Assembly (NCBI GenBank): GCA_002633025.1
Contig: NMRB01000253.1
Span: forward strand, 191,504 to 255,503
From: Notospermus geniculatus
Taxonomy: Eukaryota > Nemertea > Pilidiophora > Heteronemertea > Lineidae
DNA: 64,000 bases
Reading direction: 5' to 3'
Shown: piece by piece, positions 1 through 11,799 of the stretch
How positions within the stretch are numbered: the stretch's first letter is position 1
Layout: each line of letters begins with the position of its first letter
The notes under the pieces: model-generated
Database searches by the model: none
The model's input: only the letters and a program-made list of their open reading frames with translations
What the model was told of the DNA's origin: nothing
Translations under genes and position numbers: made by a program

Positions 1-3000
1 ATTGTCCTATCTAAAAGAGATAGTCTCATGGGAACTACACAAGAAGGACAAATTTTGTGATTAGGTTTATCATCGGTCAATTTTAACTTTTAGCTATTCC
101 CATGGGAAATAGTTAAAAGAAGACTCAGACCTCTTATCCCTTGCAGTGACTTAAATTTGTGAAACATCTTTTGGAGTCAAATGTGACAAAGACAGCGATG
201 AAAACGATGAGAATATATGGAAGTCAATTTAACAGTCAGCATTAGAGCAAACATCGCACTGATGCCAAAACCAGGAAGAAGACCTAAAAAGTATCTCTTT
301 GGAGATGATATATAAGAATCCTTTGTAACTATTGTGTGCTGTGTTGGGTTTTTCCATCATTCTCACCAAAGTGGTAGCATACAATTCCTCTGAGCCACTT
401 ATATTCACTTGCTGCTATTAACCATCTGCCCTCGCCTCCAGTTGAATTGTTTCCCATTTAAACTTCTTCAGAGAAAGTCATTCAAATTATTGTCTGGGCC
501 GGGTGCATCTTCCATAAATTCGCAGCGTGTGGCACCACAGTTGAAAAGCTTGCATCTGTTGTAACACCATGCCACGATTCACTCTATGAAATTGGTTATG
601 AATAGGGTCTCATGTTGAAGTTCTCTGACCCACTGTCCTATTCATCGGTTTGACCCCTGGCATGAGGGGTGATAATTGTAAATGAATATCACAGCCTATG
701 GGCGGACTGCATTTGAAAATCTCATTTTATCTAGTGTATTTCTAAATTTGGCATATCCTATATGACAAAGGTATTGTCTGCAATGTTAGCAGATTCACCA
801 GTCCTTTGTCATTGGAAGCCCAGCATCATTCTTACAAATTAAAAGTTCACGAGTTGTGTGGTATATTTTTGTCTCGTCTGCAAACATGGATTCATGTAGG
901 TGATAATCCACTTTGTAACACATTAACCAATTCAGCCGGATAACCATGTTTGCGAGACTAGAGCGGACTACACAGTGGGGCCAATCTCTAGCGTATAGTG
1001 CAGGCAAAATGGCCGGGAGCAGCAGTCCTGGACGACAGTAGCGGCTATTGTTGACATTCTGTGTATGGGGGTTTGTCGAGTTGCATACTTTTGTCAGGAC
1101 GTTCATGAAATTTTGGTTGAGTGTGTGCATGATGGGCAGACGATGTGACATGCAGGTTGATGTAAAGGTAGGAGTCATCTTTATACCATTCTTCTTTGAA
1201 AAACCTGTCAAGATGAGTCATATCAGCGTTGGTACTTGTTAACACATCAAATAGTCAACACGAGCTCAAGGCTGTTGTGTACATTTCCATCCCGAAGTAC
1301 ATATGTACTTATATTGGCTGTTCATTTATTAAATTTATTATGATATTGGTGCTTGGCAGACTGATAAGCGAGAATTGCTGGTTTCATCACGATTAAAGCT
1401 CTGTTGATACAAAGACACTTCCTGAACATAAAATGATCAACCATATACCTATCTTTAAGTTTATGATCTTGCTTTAAATTTTTATCCCCACACCACTTTT
1501 TTGTGATTAAATCATAGTGCTTTCATTGACCAATGTCTTTGGCAATTTTTATACCAACAGCTTGCACTCTCTTGTCGGGAAATTGATCCAAGATAATTTG
1601 TTTGAACAATGGTGTCTTCAAAGACGATTTCCTTTGTCTTGTCTTACAGTGTATGGAGGGGTTGTGCATCTGGTCCATTGTGTTGCGTAGATAGTTTTCA
1701 TTTCAGAAGTTGACACAGTGGTAATGTACAGTGTAGTCTGGAGTGAATGGACATGATAATCCTCCACTGCATGCAAGTGCAATGCTAGTAATATTTCATA
1801 AGTATCGGTCGCTCCGTGGGTATTGGCTTCATCATCAGTCAAAATTAGTGATGTGGGCTTGTCCAGGATCTCACCTTGTCTTCACTTGTGATGTTTGTCC
1901 ATTAAGAGGTATGGTGTCATTTGGTTCCTGTACAAAGCATTGCATTTGTTCACTTATGGTAAAGGTGTGCTTTCAGCTGCTCCTTTGCATTTTGGCAAGG
2001 TTTGTGTTTTAGCGGATTGAGTTGTGACCTGAACTCGTACATTTGTCCAAAAGTGTTTTCATCTCCAGAATATCTCCTAGCTTCATACCAGTATTCTACC
2101 AATACTGTGGAAAAGTTGAGGTGTCTTGTCTTACCTCATGATTTAACTCGCCACATTCCCTAGCACCTTTCTTGCTTTCGTGCAATGTGTTGTGTTCCTT
2201 GAATCCCTGTCCAGACATCTCCCCAGACATCATTTTATCCGTGATGAATCCTAATGATACCCTTTCACCCATCATTTCATTCTCTATTGAACTCCTGTAT
2301 ATGATATCTGATACCCTCCCACTTCACTGCGCCCTTCACGTCCAAGATTTGTCCCTTGGTCACTACTGGTGATAATCAAGCAGAAACGGCCAAAGGAATG
2401 CTTTATTAATTTTCAAACTTATCAAATAAATGCAGGTACCGACTGCTATCAAGCATGGAAATCACATTGGTAGACACACCGTGCTTATTCCACTTGGCCA
2501 CCCTGAAAATTTTGTAATAGAAATTTCTAATGTAAACCATGGCCAGTCACCAGTTCTCTGTTATCAGTCTCGTCGTCAGATACAACTTTATGGTTGAGTT
2601 AAGTTTTCCATTGTGGGCAACTGCTGTGGTTTATGACCAATTCGGTCTGGGATCACAGTTGATGGTGATTATAACGATTGTGATAATACCCTGGATGCGG
2701 AGGGTGGAAGTTTAACAAGGGGTTGAACTTGTGACCCTGTGAAGTTAGGCTCACTGTTCGAATCGCCTGCGGGATGTTTGACACTGGAGAAACGTTTTCT
2801 TAGCATCCCTGTTATTTACTGTCAACAAAGTAAGACTATTGTTATATTAAAGTTCACTTAAAGTAATAAGTAGGGTAGCGGTTGGTATGGCAGGAAATTA
2901 GCAAGGACCCTATCCCAAAGGGTTTACAATATCACAGGAGAGGTACGCCTGATTAAGTTAGGACAACAGCTGTCATTTTGATTCCAAATTTGTCATGTTC

Positions 3001-3158
3001 TTATTTGCTCAGCTAGAAATATTGACATCATTAGGAGCCCGAGTGGAAAATTTGAGATGTTCCCAAACTTATTGGAAAATGATCTCATGTAGGATCTGGT
3101 GTCCATTGTCTTTGGTTGCCTTGTAGTCTGTAGCATTGCTGTGTTTATTGTCTTTTAG
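1..3158. other. No confident gene; upstream flank or intron of gene A
   Basis: Short open frames occur on both strands but none has convincing splice sites or protein-like composition. Earlier exons of gene A are expected here, because the first recognised exon (3159) starts in phase 0 behind a splice acceptor rather than with an initiator codon. A stretch at 3014-3090 begins after a plausible acceptor and is open in two frames, but no donor makes it join exon 3159 in phase. Confidence 0.4.
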
Positions 3159-3413
3159 TCATTCATGACCAGACTCTTAAGGAGTTATATAGGTTCAATT
3201 CTACATCAGTCTGGAAACGCTGCAAGGGCCTGTGAAGAGCTTGCTGTCCATTTACTCCTTGACTCAGGCATTACGGATCTCTTGAGTCAACTAACCAGAC
3301 ACTTTGAGCTTGATCCTTCCAAATCAAATCATCTTATTATTGTGAACTACCAACAAGACAATTGGCTTCAATGGGAAAGCAGCCAGGAGCACTGCATTTA
3401 CATTCCAAGCAAG
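3159..3413 (+). CDS. Gene A, internal exon 1 (unidentified protein)
   Basis: The exon is open for 85 codons. It lies between an acceptor ending in TTGTCTTTTAG and a donor AAG|GTAAAA, and is 255 bp with phase 0 at both ends. The peptide is protein-like: an amphipathic stretch containing HQSGNAARACEELAVHLLL, then LTRHFELDPSKS, then a Trp/Gln-rich end NYQQDNWLQWESSQEH. I do not recognise the family. The next proposed exon at 3619 also begins in phase 0, so the two join without a frame break. There is no initiator context, so this is an internal exon. Confidence that it is coding is fairly high; its function is unknown. Confidence 0.65.
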
Positions 3414-3618
3414 GTAAAAATCGCTTTGTACTTTACCTTCGGGTGTGTCATCGCTGTGAAAACATGAGCTACACAGGCAATTGTGCAATTGGTAGATTAA
3501 CTTGTCTTTTCTTTTGTTTTGTTAAGGAATGAAAAAGGCTTTTCCTTTGTGTTAGAGGTTTTTATAATTTGCATTAATTTGCTTTGACTGTTGAACTGTG
3601 CTCTGGTGTTTCTTTTAG

Positions 3619-3668
3619 CTTTTCTTCAGCTGTCTCTTTGATGGTTTCTCCATCGCACTCCTGGCAAG
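3619..3668 (+). CDS. Gene A, internal exon 2
   Basis: This 50-bp micro-exon lies between the acceptor GTGTTTCTTTTAG and the donor CAAG|GTATTT. It reads LFFSCLFDGFSIALLA plus two bases. It enters in phase 0, matching the end of the 3159-3413 exon, and leaves with AG. The AG is completed by the first base (A) of the 3781 exon to give Arg. Agreement of phase on both sides is the main support, since the exon is too short to judge alone. The introns are short, 205 bp upstream and 112 bp downstream. The peptide is hydrophobic and could pack as a buried helix. Confidence 0.6.
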
Positions 3669-3780
3669 GTATTTGGGTATTTCAGCTGAATAAAATGATT
3701 TTGTGATTACCTTCGAAACTGGTTTCTCATTTTGATGAGCTTAGTGTTCAGATTCCTTGTAATCTGCTTTGTTTCTTTAG

Positions 3781-3909
3781 AGTGACAGGGCGTATAACAA
3801 TAAGGCAAGGAGAATTAAAAGCTAAAAGCAAGCTAGGGCATATTTCTGAAAACTCAAGACAATGTCTAAAAGTGGAAGTTTACTGGAAATCAGATGAGTT
3901 CTGCCACAA
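3781..3909 (+). CDS. Gene A, internal exon 3
   Basis: The acceptor TTTGTTTCTTTAG is strong. After one base completing the previous codon the frame reads VTGRITIRQGELKAKSKLG and continues to KVEVYWKSDEFCHK, then meets TAG at 3911. The alternating hydrophobic pattern (RITIRQGEL, LKVEVYW) suggests a beta-rich domain. The exon probably ends at the weak donor CACAA|GTAGCC (end 3909) or at GATGA|GTTCTG (end 3897). Both leave two bases, which is the phase needed by an exon starting at 4711. Exon identity is well supported, but the exact 3' end is not. Confidence 0.55.
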
Positions 3910-4710
3910 GTAGCCAGTCTTGATCTTTTTTCCTTCATTTGACCGTTCTTAATTGTAAAACTGACAGAGAAGTTGGTTAAGATAGCAATCTATACTGCCA
4001 CTGGGGGGGTGAAGATTGCCGGATTGCCTAACTTTTGTCACCATTGTCATTTGATGGCCAAATTCTGTGATATCAACCACCACTTTCCGACACTAAAGCA
4101 TTCCATCATATCTCTGTTTGATTTCAACTGACACAATGTAGCAATGAAACTGACAGGGACTTAGATGAAGCTTTATCTGAAGTTCATCTCAAATAAATGA
4201 CTCAACTTGTCAATAACAGCCACCGATATTGAAATTGACCATGAGTGTACTCGCTGTCATATTGGTGTGAAGGGTTTCACTGTCAGTCATCTAACATTGT
4301 AATGGCCAAAGAGTATTCTTTGCTTTCAGAAGACCCCTGAATGCTTTAGTTACCCATAAATTTGTCGGCACTTTTGGCTGAAAAATCTAATCGACTCAAT
4401 TTTGTCAAAACCAATCTCTGTCCTCAGATCAGAGTGGGATGTACCGGTACTCTGAAATATTGTGTGATAGCGAGACTATTGTCGAAATTGGTTAACTTTA
4501 GATTGTTCAGGCTGTGAAGTGCTGATTCACAGGCAGTTCAACTTAAGTTGATTTCTTCTTGAAATGGGGTAATCAATTTATTGACAAATGAGCTGAGTTA
4601 AAAATCTTATTGTGTCTGAAGCTACTTGTCCTACATTTGCTGACTAAAATTTGTGCCAGTGAATGACTGGATCAGACTTACTGGAAAAAGTCTTCTTCAG
4701 TGAAGTTCAG

Positions 4711-4936
4711 TAACTTAATAGACAAATCTAAAATTGATGAATTTGAACTCAATCTCTACATATCCGGCATTTCTAACACAAAAGGCCTCTTTACGGCTTT
4801 GCGTTGTGATGTTGACTTCAACACTGTTGGAGAACTTTATGAAGCTGAATGTGCCAGAAACCCAGATGTGCACAGGAATGCGATTTTGGGATTTGTCTAT
4901 TCTTTATCTACTTCAACTGGAAGGAAAGAAAGTCCT
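4711..4936 (+). CDS. Gene A, internal exon 4
   Basis: The long open frame reads NLIDKSKIDEFELNLYISGI, then FTALRCDVDFNTVGELYEAE, then ARNPDVHRNAILGFVYSLS. It has the composition of a folded soluble protein. Two AGs can serve as acceptor. The AG ending at 4700 follows a good pyrimidine tract but puts the preceding exon out of phase; the AG ending at 4710 restores phase. The donor is unclear: CCT|GTGTAT at 4937 is weak but leaves phase 0, which fits the exon at 8672. The frame stays open to about 4993. I do not recognise the family, and another exon could lie between 3.9 and 4.7 kb. Confidence 0.5.
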
Positions 4937-5368
4937 GTGTATGGACACCAGCATTTGGCAAAAATCATGTGTGCCTTTTGTTTATTCAGCTAATACACTT
5001 TTCGCTTCACTGCCCTGAAGCTTATAGAAACTCTAAGCAATGTTATTCTCCCTAAATATCAGCGCCCAATGTTTCTTTCAGGTGTACCTATGAAAAATAT
5101 ACCTTGAATAATCCTTTAGGCTCATTGGAGACATAAACATGATGACAATGGGATAGACTCTCTAGCCATTTACAGCAATATTGCAAAAAAACTGTAAGAA
5201 CCACTTAACGTAACTCAAAAGCATATTGTCAGACCATAGAGAGTGACATACAGCTTTGAATATCTCTGGGAAAAAGTGTCTTTGAAGTTTTTGCGAATGA
5301 CAATGATAACAACAATTTTTTCTTCTATTGAATGTGGCTCTAATGAGGCATGTGTTTGTCCTGTGGTT

Positions 5369-5611
5369 TCACAGCAAGGCACAAGTATGTGGAGATTCGA
5401 GTGTTGCATCAGGAAGTTCACACCATATCCCTAGAGTAGACCGCTCTCCATCTTTGTCTACCATATGATGTCTGATGTAATGCAAAGGATTTTCTTTGTG
5501 ATATTGCTGTCTTGGAGCAATAGTTTTCCACTTTGATGTTGCTTGGCTTGAGGTCCACACTGTAAATCCAGGCTGCCTTGAGTCCTCATTATCACTTTCC
5601 TTTAAATACAT
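5369..5611 (-). CDS. Protein-like open frame, possible exon or transposon relic
   Basis: The minus strand is open for 80 codons with charged, aromatic, protein-like content, including ESDNEDSRQPGFTVWTSS, TSKWKTIAPRQQYHKENP and RHHMVDKDGERSTLG. Possible splice signals flank it: TTTAAAG upstream near 5600 and a GTGTGA donor near 5434. They are weak. It lies inside a proposed intron of the opposite-strand gene A, so a nested exon, processed copy or transposon-derived fragment are all possible. The family is not recognised. Confidence 0.25.
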   Translation of the reverse strand: MYLKESDNEDSRQPGFTVWTSSQATSKWKTIAPRQQYHKENPLHYIRHHMVDKDGERSTLGIWCELPDATLESPHTCALL

Positions 5612-6336
5612 CAGCTATTTACCAGCAGATTTATCATTCCTTTCAAAATGAGGCTGAGATTTCAGTTGTCAAAAATGTCGGCCATCGTCACTTCAGCTTC
5701 TCCGGTCACAACTTCTTGCACTGACAAACATTAACTCTAATTTACAAAGTTGCAAGTCATCAGCAGGAAATGTTCTACTAATTTCCTAAATTACCAAAAA
5801 TGTACACCCCACAATGATAGTATCCATATACTGACTTTATGAATTCAATTATGTTCCATCATTACAAAATAACTTCATAGAAAGAGTTGCCAACTTAATT
5901 CAATATTTGTTCAGTGGCTTTTTTTCTGGGCTATTGGTATCCTTTTAATGAATAATAATTGAGCTAGTAATTAACTTGTTGATGAGTTCAATAACTTTAG
6001 TGGCTGAGGCAGGAACCAACAGTTAGTCATTTGAATGACAAATTACCATCTAGACTATTGAGGTGTTGGTTGAATGTGTGGGAAAGAAAAAAGCTGTGAA
6101 TGATTGCTTTCAGTGGATGAAAAATTACACAGAAATGATTGTGGTGGTACTGGGGACATTATAAATCAGCATACATCTTGAAAAGAAGGAAAAATGTGCT
6201 CTGATAATAACATATAACTGCCTGTAACCCATAAAATCTCTCAATCGAGAGGTTACATGTACCTGGTTGCTGTGGTCGCATGAATAGAAACGATTTGGGC
6301 CAAATTTTGGTGTCCTCATCAGGAAGGGTCCACTAA

Positions 6337-6574
6337 GGGCCGATTTAATAGACGTTTGCTAAGCTAACCAATGGTTCCACCAAAAATAGATAGGCGTGTG
6401 AAAAATGTACAACTAAATTTTTCACCAAAAAGCCCCGTTTTCTGAGCTCTGTATGCGTTTACTATCCATCCAAACAGGACTTTTTGGTGAAAATTTAGTT
6501 GTACACTTTTCGCATGCATATCTATTTTTGGTGGAACCAATGGTTAGCTTAGTAAATGTCTATTAAATCGGCCC
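6337..6574. mobile_element. PIF/Harbinger-type MITE with TAA target duplication
   Basis: The 238-bp element has terminal inverted repeats starting GGGCCGATTTAATAGAC. The arms extend about 100 bp inward with few mismatches, so the element is almost a complete hairpin around a GC-rich loop near 6430-6470. The trinucleotide TAA lies immediately outside both ends (6334-6336 and 6575-6577). A G/C-rich terminus with a 3-bp TWA duplication is characteristic of the PIF/Harbinger superfamily. It has no coding capacity and lies inside a proposed intron of gene A. Confidence 0.8.
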
Positions 6575-8671
6575 TAAGGGTGGTAATGCCAGAGAACTAG
6601 CCCTACTCTGAAGTTGGGTGTTCCTAATAAGGACATAACACTGTATATGTGTAATTCCCCTGAAATTGAGAAGGGTGTCTGAAATGTAAGTTGATACCCT
6701 TGGATTTTAAATCAACTGCAATGAATTAATCAAAGGCTGATTAGAAATCACCCTATTGTGAAATTAGGACATTCGTTTGCTTTGTTTCATTGCCATGATT
6801 TGATGCAGGTATTCCTTTTTGACATTCAGCACTTCTCAAATGACACCAGTGTTTGCTCTGTGCAACCTCGTCCATGCTTTAAGAGCCAAACCAAACAAGC
6901 GAAATCTGATTGCCTTGATTTGTATTTGCATTCCTTCTTCCTGCAACACTTTTCACTCTGATACTTTGGCAATATTGACATGTTACAGGTTGCAGCATTC
7001 TCAGATTCCTCATCTCCTTTGTACATTTTATCATTGTGAATGTATACACAACATTTTGTCTTACTTAGGATGATATGGGCTTCAAAAAGCCCTTGACTTC
7101 ATTGCAATCCCTATTGTTCATTTCATTCCCCCATCTTGACATGAATGTTGGATTATTTTCCTGTGAAATATTATCCCCAATGCTCTTTGGAAGTTTAAAT
7201 CTGTGTATTTTCATGTTTTGCATTTGACGATTTCATGCCTTTCCACCAAGGAATTGAAAACCAACCTTAGTTTCATAAAATATTCAGGTATATGGGCCAG
7301 TGGGAGATTTGGAATCTGAAACCATGTGTTGCCAATCAATGTTAGCCTAGTGATAATTTCCTGTTTCCAATATCAACTATATGTTATAGTCAGTATCTAT
7401 CGATACAAGTTTATTGAAGACCTTATATGGAGGAATGACGTCCATGAAGTTATCAATATTCACAATATCTGCTTGGAATCCTGATCTGATTGGTCGTGTA
7501 TGATATTGACAGGTGATCTCCTAGTCTTGTTTATATCTAATTCCCATCATTCAGTCGAAAGTAAAGTAGTGACAATTTTATGCAATTTGTGCGGGGGTGA
7601 GTAATTGATGTAAGGTCACACCTTGGTTTCACTACGAACGGAAGTATAGTAAATCTCATTATAATTATGACCTTTGATTTTGAAATAATTGGAAAGTAGC
7701 ACCTGAAACAACCGCCTATACGCTTGCAACAGGAAGTCAAGTTACCGGTACACCCCTTCAGTTTCTGATAGTGTAAATCATATTCCTTTCATAAAGTTAT
7801 TCAGTGAAATATGAAGATTGATGGCATTGCAGAAAACAGATTCAAACGTGGGTGGAAAATCTCGCTTTGGAATCCTACTTACTTCATGCACGAGTTCTGT
7901 TGGCGTCTGGATATTGGTTTTTTAAAATTGAAGATTACTAATGCTGTCATTGTTACAGTCCTCAAGAATTTAAAGAAAGTGCATCTGGCTTGTTGACATG
8001 ATGCATCAAAGGATTTTATTTCATTCACAGTGTAAAAATTTGCTTTGAAAGTGTTTGATATTCTTTGCATGACCATATGGGGAGAGGTAAGAATTTTATG
8101 ACAGGTGCGTGGAAACATTGAGTTAATTGTAATGGTGTATTGAGTAAACTTAACTCTCAGGGAAGCGACATGTCTGAATCGGTGGTTCCTCTTGATACTT
8201 TTTTTCTGGTCATGATTTGCCATACTTTCACTACATGACCTAGAAGTATGTTGCTATGCTATTCAATGATATGTACTGTCATTACCGGTACTAAATTTCA
8301 CACTCTCTTATCTGTTTACATATTTTTTTCGTTTGGAGCAGATCCTCTTCTGAAAAGTTCTGCTGCATAAAAAAAACCACAGGCAGAGTTGTGCGATCTT
8401 CGTGAACAAAAAATTTCAACTTTTCAACTTGTTCTTACAGATAAGTTAATTCAGAAGTCCAAGACAACCAAATATTTGACAATATTTATCAGCAGATATT
8501 CTAAATATAGATTTTGATAATGATTATTCACACTGATTACTATTATTGATTGGTGGTTACGAAGTGGGCATTGTTATTCTAATCACAAAAACGTTGAACT
8601 GTGTTATCGGAAGTGAATCCTAGATACAGCGGGGTCAATCTTTCTGTTTCAATGCCATTCCTAATCTGCAG

Positions 8672-8914
8672 AAAACGCCAGGTCAGTTGATTAATACATG
8701 GTCACTGGGGATAGATCACACACTCCTAGTACTCTACAATAACCTTGAAGCTGTATTACGTAAAAGGCAGAGAACACTACTGCTACCATTTACGTTAAAT
8801 TATTCTAGCGCGTTGACTCAGTTCCGATATTTTGCTGACGTGCTCAGCGGAATCTCGAAGAAATTAGCCTCAGGCGGTGAAGATCAATGGCAAAGGCATA
8901 GGAATATACGACGC
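8672..8914 (+). CDS. Gene A, internal exon 5
   Basis: After the acceptor CATTCCTAATCTGCAG the frame is open for 81 codons. It reads KTPGQLINTWSLGIDHTLLV, then NNLEAVLRKRQRTLLLPFTL, then LTQFRYFADVLSGISKKLAS. The end is uncertain. A GTGTGA donor at 8915 keeps phase 0 with the next exon but leaves a 54-bp intron. A better-looking GTGAAG at 8877 would break the frame. A second frame beginning at 8877 is also protein-like (VKINGKGIGIYDACDTIL), so a one-base indel or an alternative product cannot be excluded. Family unknown. Confidence 0.5.
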
Positions 8915-8968
8915 GTGTGATACCATCCTTACATGTATATCATACGTTATTTCCGACACACCTTGCAG

Positions 8969-9210
8969 CTTCATTCTGATTGGCTACAGAGTAGAGCATC
9001 GATGCTTTCATTCATGCAACATGACACTACTTCCCACACAGTCAGATATACGTACATAGCAGATCAGAAAATCGTCATTATCCAAATTCACCTCGATGTT
9101 ACGGATGCCATTTCTACGGTCTCTCCGAGTCTTCAATGTGATATTGAAAGTTACAACTGCCATACAAGCTTCTCACGAAAAGGAATTTACCTATCTGACA
9201 GCTATCTAAG
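8969..9210 (+). CDS. Gene A, internal exon 6
   Basis: The exon is bounded by the acceptor CACACCTTGCAG and the consensus donor CTAAG|GTAAGG. The 242 bp read LHSDWLQSRASMLSFMQHDT, then YIADQKIVIIQIHLDVTDAI, and end GIYLSDSYL plus two bases. It starts in phase 0 and ends in phase 2. The next exon at 9339 supplies exactly one base to complete Ser. With 3159-3413 this is the best individual exon call in the region. The alternation of charged and aliphatic residues suggests a beta-sheet domain. I could not assign a family. Confidence 0.65.
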
Positions 9211-9338
9211 GTAAGGGTGACATGGATGATATTCTCTCGATTTGTGTGTGTGTGAATTCTTCGGTGTGAGTGATGGTTTGGATAACCTGCATGATTGTTT
9301 GGCAGTGTCAGTATTTTGGAATACCATGTTCAATTCAG

Positions 9339-9380
9339 CTTCGTTAATCTGAACTTCCAATGTGTCTTCTCTCGACAAAG
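9339..9380 (+). CDS. Gene A, internal exon 7
   Basis: This 42-bp micro-exon lies between CATGTTCAATTCAG and the strong donor CAAAG|GTAAGG. One base completes the codon from exon 6, then the frame reads FVNLNFQCVFSRQ and leaves two bases. Phase agrees with the preceding exon, and the donor is near consensus. The following exon was not found with confidence. A candidate starting at 9531 after CATTGCATCTTTAG would continue in phase (GLLLSPLRLSQFHPIHP) but has a poor donor. Confidence 0.5.
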
Positions 9381-11799
9381 GTAAGGTTGTCGCAAAATCT
9401 TCTTTCCTATTCTCACAGCCCCCCCCCCCTGAATTCTCTGCCTTTACCCTGCCGACCTAGGACGCCGCACTCCACACGATCACACAATCAAAAACCAAAC
9501 CTTGCATGTTTGAGTTCCAGCATTGCATCTTTAGTGGCCTCCTGCTAAGTCCGCTTCGCCTGTCACAATTCCACCCTATTCATCCCAGGTCGTGTACACA
9601 CATGTGAATCTCAAACCCCACGGGCAGTCTTCCTAAGCGTATTCTATTGGTGATGAGCTATCAAAAGCTTCCCATTGTTTGAGGGTTATGATTGACGCTG
9701 AGCATAAGACATTAGACTTGGACATGTGTTGTGCTGGCTCAGGCATGGGATGTGATTTCGTAAGCCAGGCATGGGATGTGATTTCGGATCATACACAAGT
9801 CGTGGGTAGGTGAAAAGTTGGTGCTTCAGTTTTGTCTTCAAATTTATAGTTGTCTTTCAACTAGATTTTTACTGCTGTTGTCGTCATTGGATTTATCTAA
9901 TGTTGAAGTTCTGCCATTGTGCACCTTTGTTTGTCATGTGAATCTTTAGAAGTTCCGTTTCCTTAAAAAATGGTGTAGTTCTAGGTCCAATTCGCATACA
10001 CTCGTTTCCGGTGTAATATTCCCACAATCCTATTTAGTTTCCATCTTTGACATTTTACTACAAACTATCGATTTTGCCAATTATGGTATTTTTCCAATGA
10101 TATTGATTCTCTTGTAATGGGATAATCATTACGTAGTTTTTCCTGTCAAGAAATGTCAGAGGATTTATCAGTTCAGTTCCGGTTTTATAAACACCGTTTA
10201 TTGTTCAACCATATCTTTTGCACTATCTACTTCAAAGTCTTATAAGCAATCTTTGAACTTGTCTCTTTTGTTGGTTTAGATCTTTCGATTCCCTTGTGTT
10301 TGTAGATGGTTTTGTATCGATCTTCATAACAATGCCACAACTTTATCTTCCGGTGAACTTCACTTTAACCTTTCCTAACATAGACTATGACTAACCATAC
10401 CTGATCACCTCATCAATTTGAGGATTTTCCTAATAGCAAAACCTTCGGGAATGAAACTAGCCTAGCACTCTTAATTATCAAACAAATGTATCGTCACTAG
10501 CTATAACAGGTACATTTCAACCCTATTTGCATACAAATGATTTAGCTGTCACAAAGGCTATTTCTTCTGGGACCCTTATCATAACCTCGAAATCCATCTA
10601 TGGAGTGTATATTCCCCTCTCACATTGTATTTGAATCATCCTATCTTGTCATCTATTGAGATCGAATGATGATCACCTGTCAAACAATGGATTCAGTCAT
10701 AGCTGTACTATTAAGTCAGGGGAACTACATGTATACTCATTACCATGTCGAGTGGACTTAGAGTTGTGGATGCTTGAAGTCCCAAGAGAGGAACACTGTG
10801 CCATATCAGGCTTAAAGGTGGTACTACATCTCTGAAACATTACCAGTTGTAAATACGTTTCCCCTGAGATATAAGTTCCCATGGTTCCAATTCATCAGCT
10901 GCCATCTTAAAACGATGCAAGACAAAGGACTGGTCATCTTCCTTGCTATTTGCAAAGTTAATATAATTAATTATCGAATTTGTTATGACAAATGATGATA
11001 AGGTGATACCTGAGAACTTCATCTCTGGTAACATTAGCCAATTTAAGACCGCATCTCCGGCACTAATTGTTTTTGGCTTGGGGTCAGTTTTTATGGACTA
11101 ATAGACAATTTTTTACTCCCAAGGGAGTTGGTGTACATCTTAAGAGGTGGGGCTAATGGTCTACACCTGTCATCTAAGATTTTTATCTGCTTCAAGGTGT
11201 AAGAACAATAACAATGCAATACAAGATTCATAATACACAAGTAGAAATAGGTGATATCGGTTCAATTTGACTCTAATGCATTGAAATTGGTGAACTCGGC
11301 TTCCCTTAAATACACTGAAATCGATTTGATCAACTTCCAATTTCGATTTGCTCAAGCAAGTGCCTTTGATAGAAGTTCAATATCTCGTATTGTCGTTTCT
11401 TGACCCATTTGTTATCGATTCCGAATTTCTGTTTGAATGCCATTGGTCGATATCGGTCAGAAATCACATGATGGAGTGATTATTTCCTGTTGATCAATTT
11501 GAAATCGATATTCACATCCGGTGCACACCTATCGTAAATCGCCACGGGGAAAATTGGATTTCTGCCGCAGACGCTCTCAAATTGTCCTGTCAATCGAGTG
11601 GGTACGTCAAATGCATGTGTATAGATGAACATTCTCGCATTTACAAATCGTTTTATGTGTTTGATTTGTAAAGTGTTTGATCCTGACTTTACCAAGTTCT
11701 TTTCCGGTTTCCCCTCCTCCTGCTTTGTTAACCTTTGCAAATATTTCCCTGATATTTTTCCACAGCTTTTTCAATTGAATGATTAAGAAAGCAAACATT
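9381..11799. other. No confident gene; probable intronic sequence of gene A
   Basis: The interval is AT-rich with scattered short frames and no exon with two good splice sites. It contains an 11-base C run at 9419-9429 and a short direct repeat at 9741-9786. Confidence 0.4.
9741..9786. repeat. Two-copy direct repeat, 20-bp unit
   Basis: AGGCATGGGATGTGATTTCG occurs at 9741-9760 and again, unchanged, at 9767-9786, separated by six bases. It looks like a recent slippage or duplication event. Confidence 0.9.

Larger units (their letters stand above)
4937..8671. other. Proposed intron of gene A, about 3.7 kb
   Basis: No further gene A exon could be placed here with both splice sites. The interval holds one Harbinger-type MITE (6337-6574) and a minus-strand protein-like frame (5369-5611), listed separately. 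TACCGGTA palindromes occur at 7743 and 8283. Other open frames are short and look like chance. Confidence 0.4.

Noticed and set aside
2755-2767. tRNA B-box-like TGTTCGAATCGCC
   Set aside because: No A box at the right distance and no cloverleaf, so neither a tRNA gene nor a SINE could be supported.
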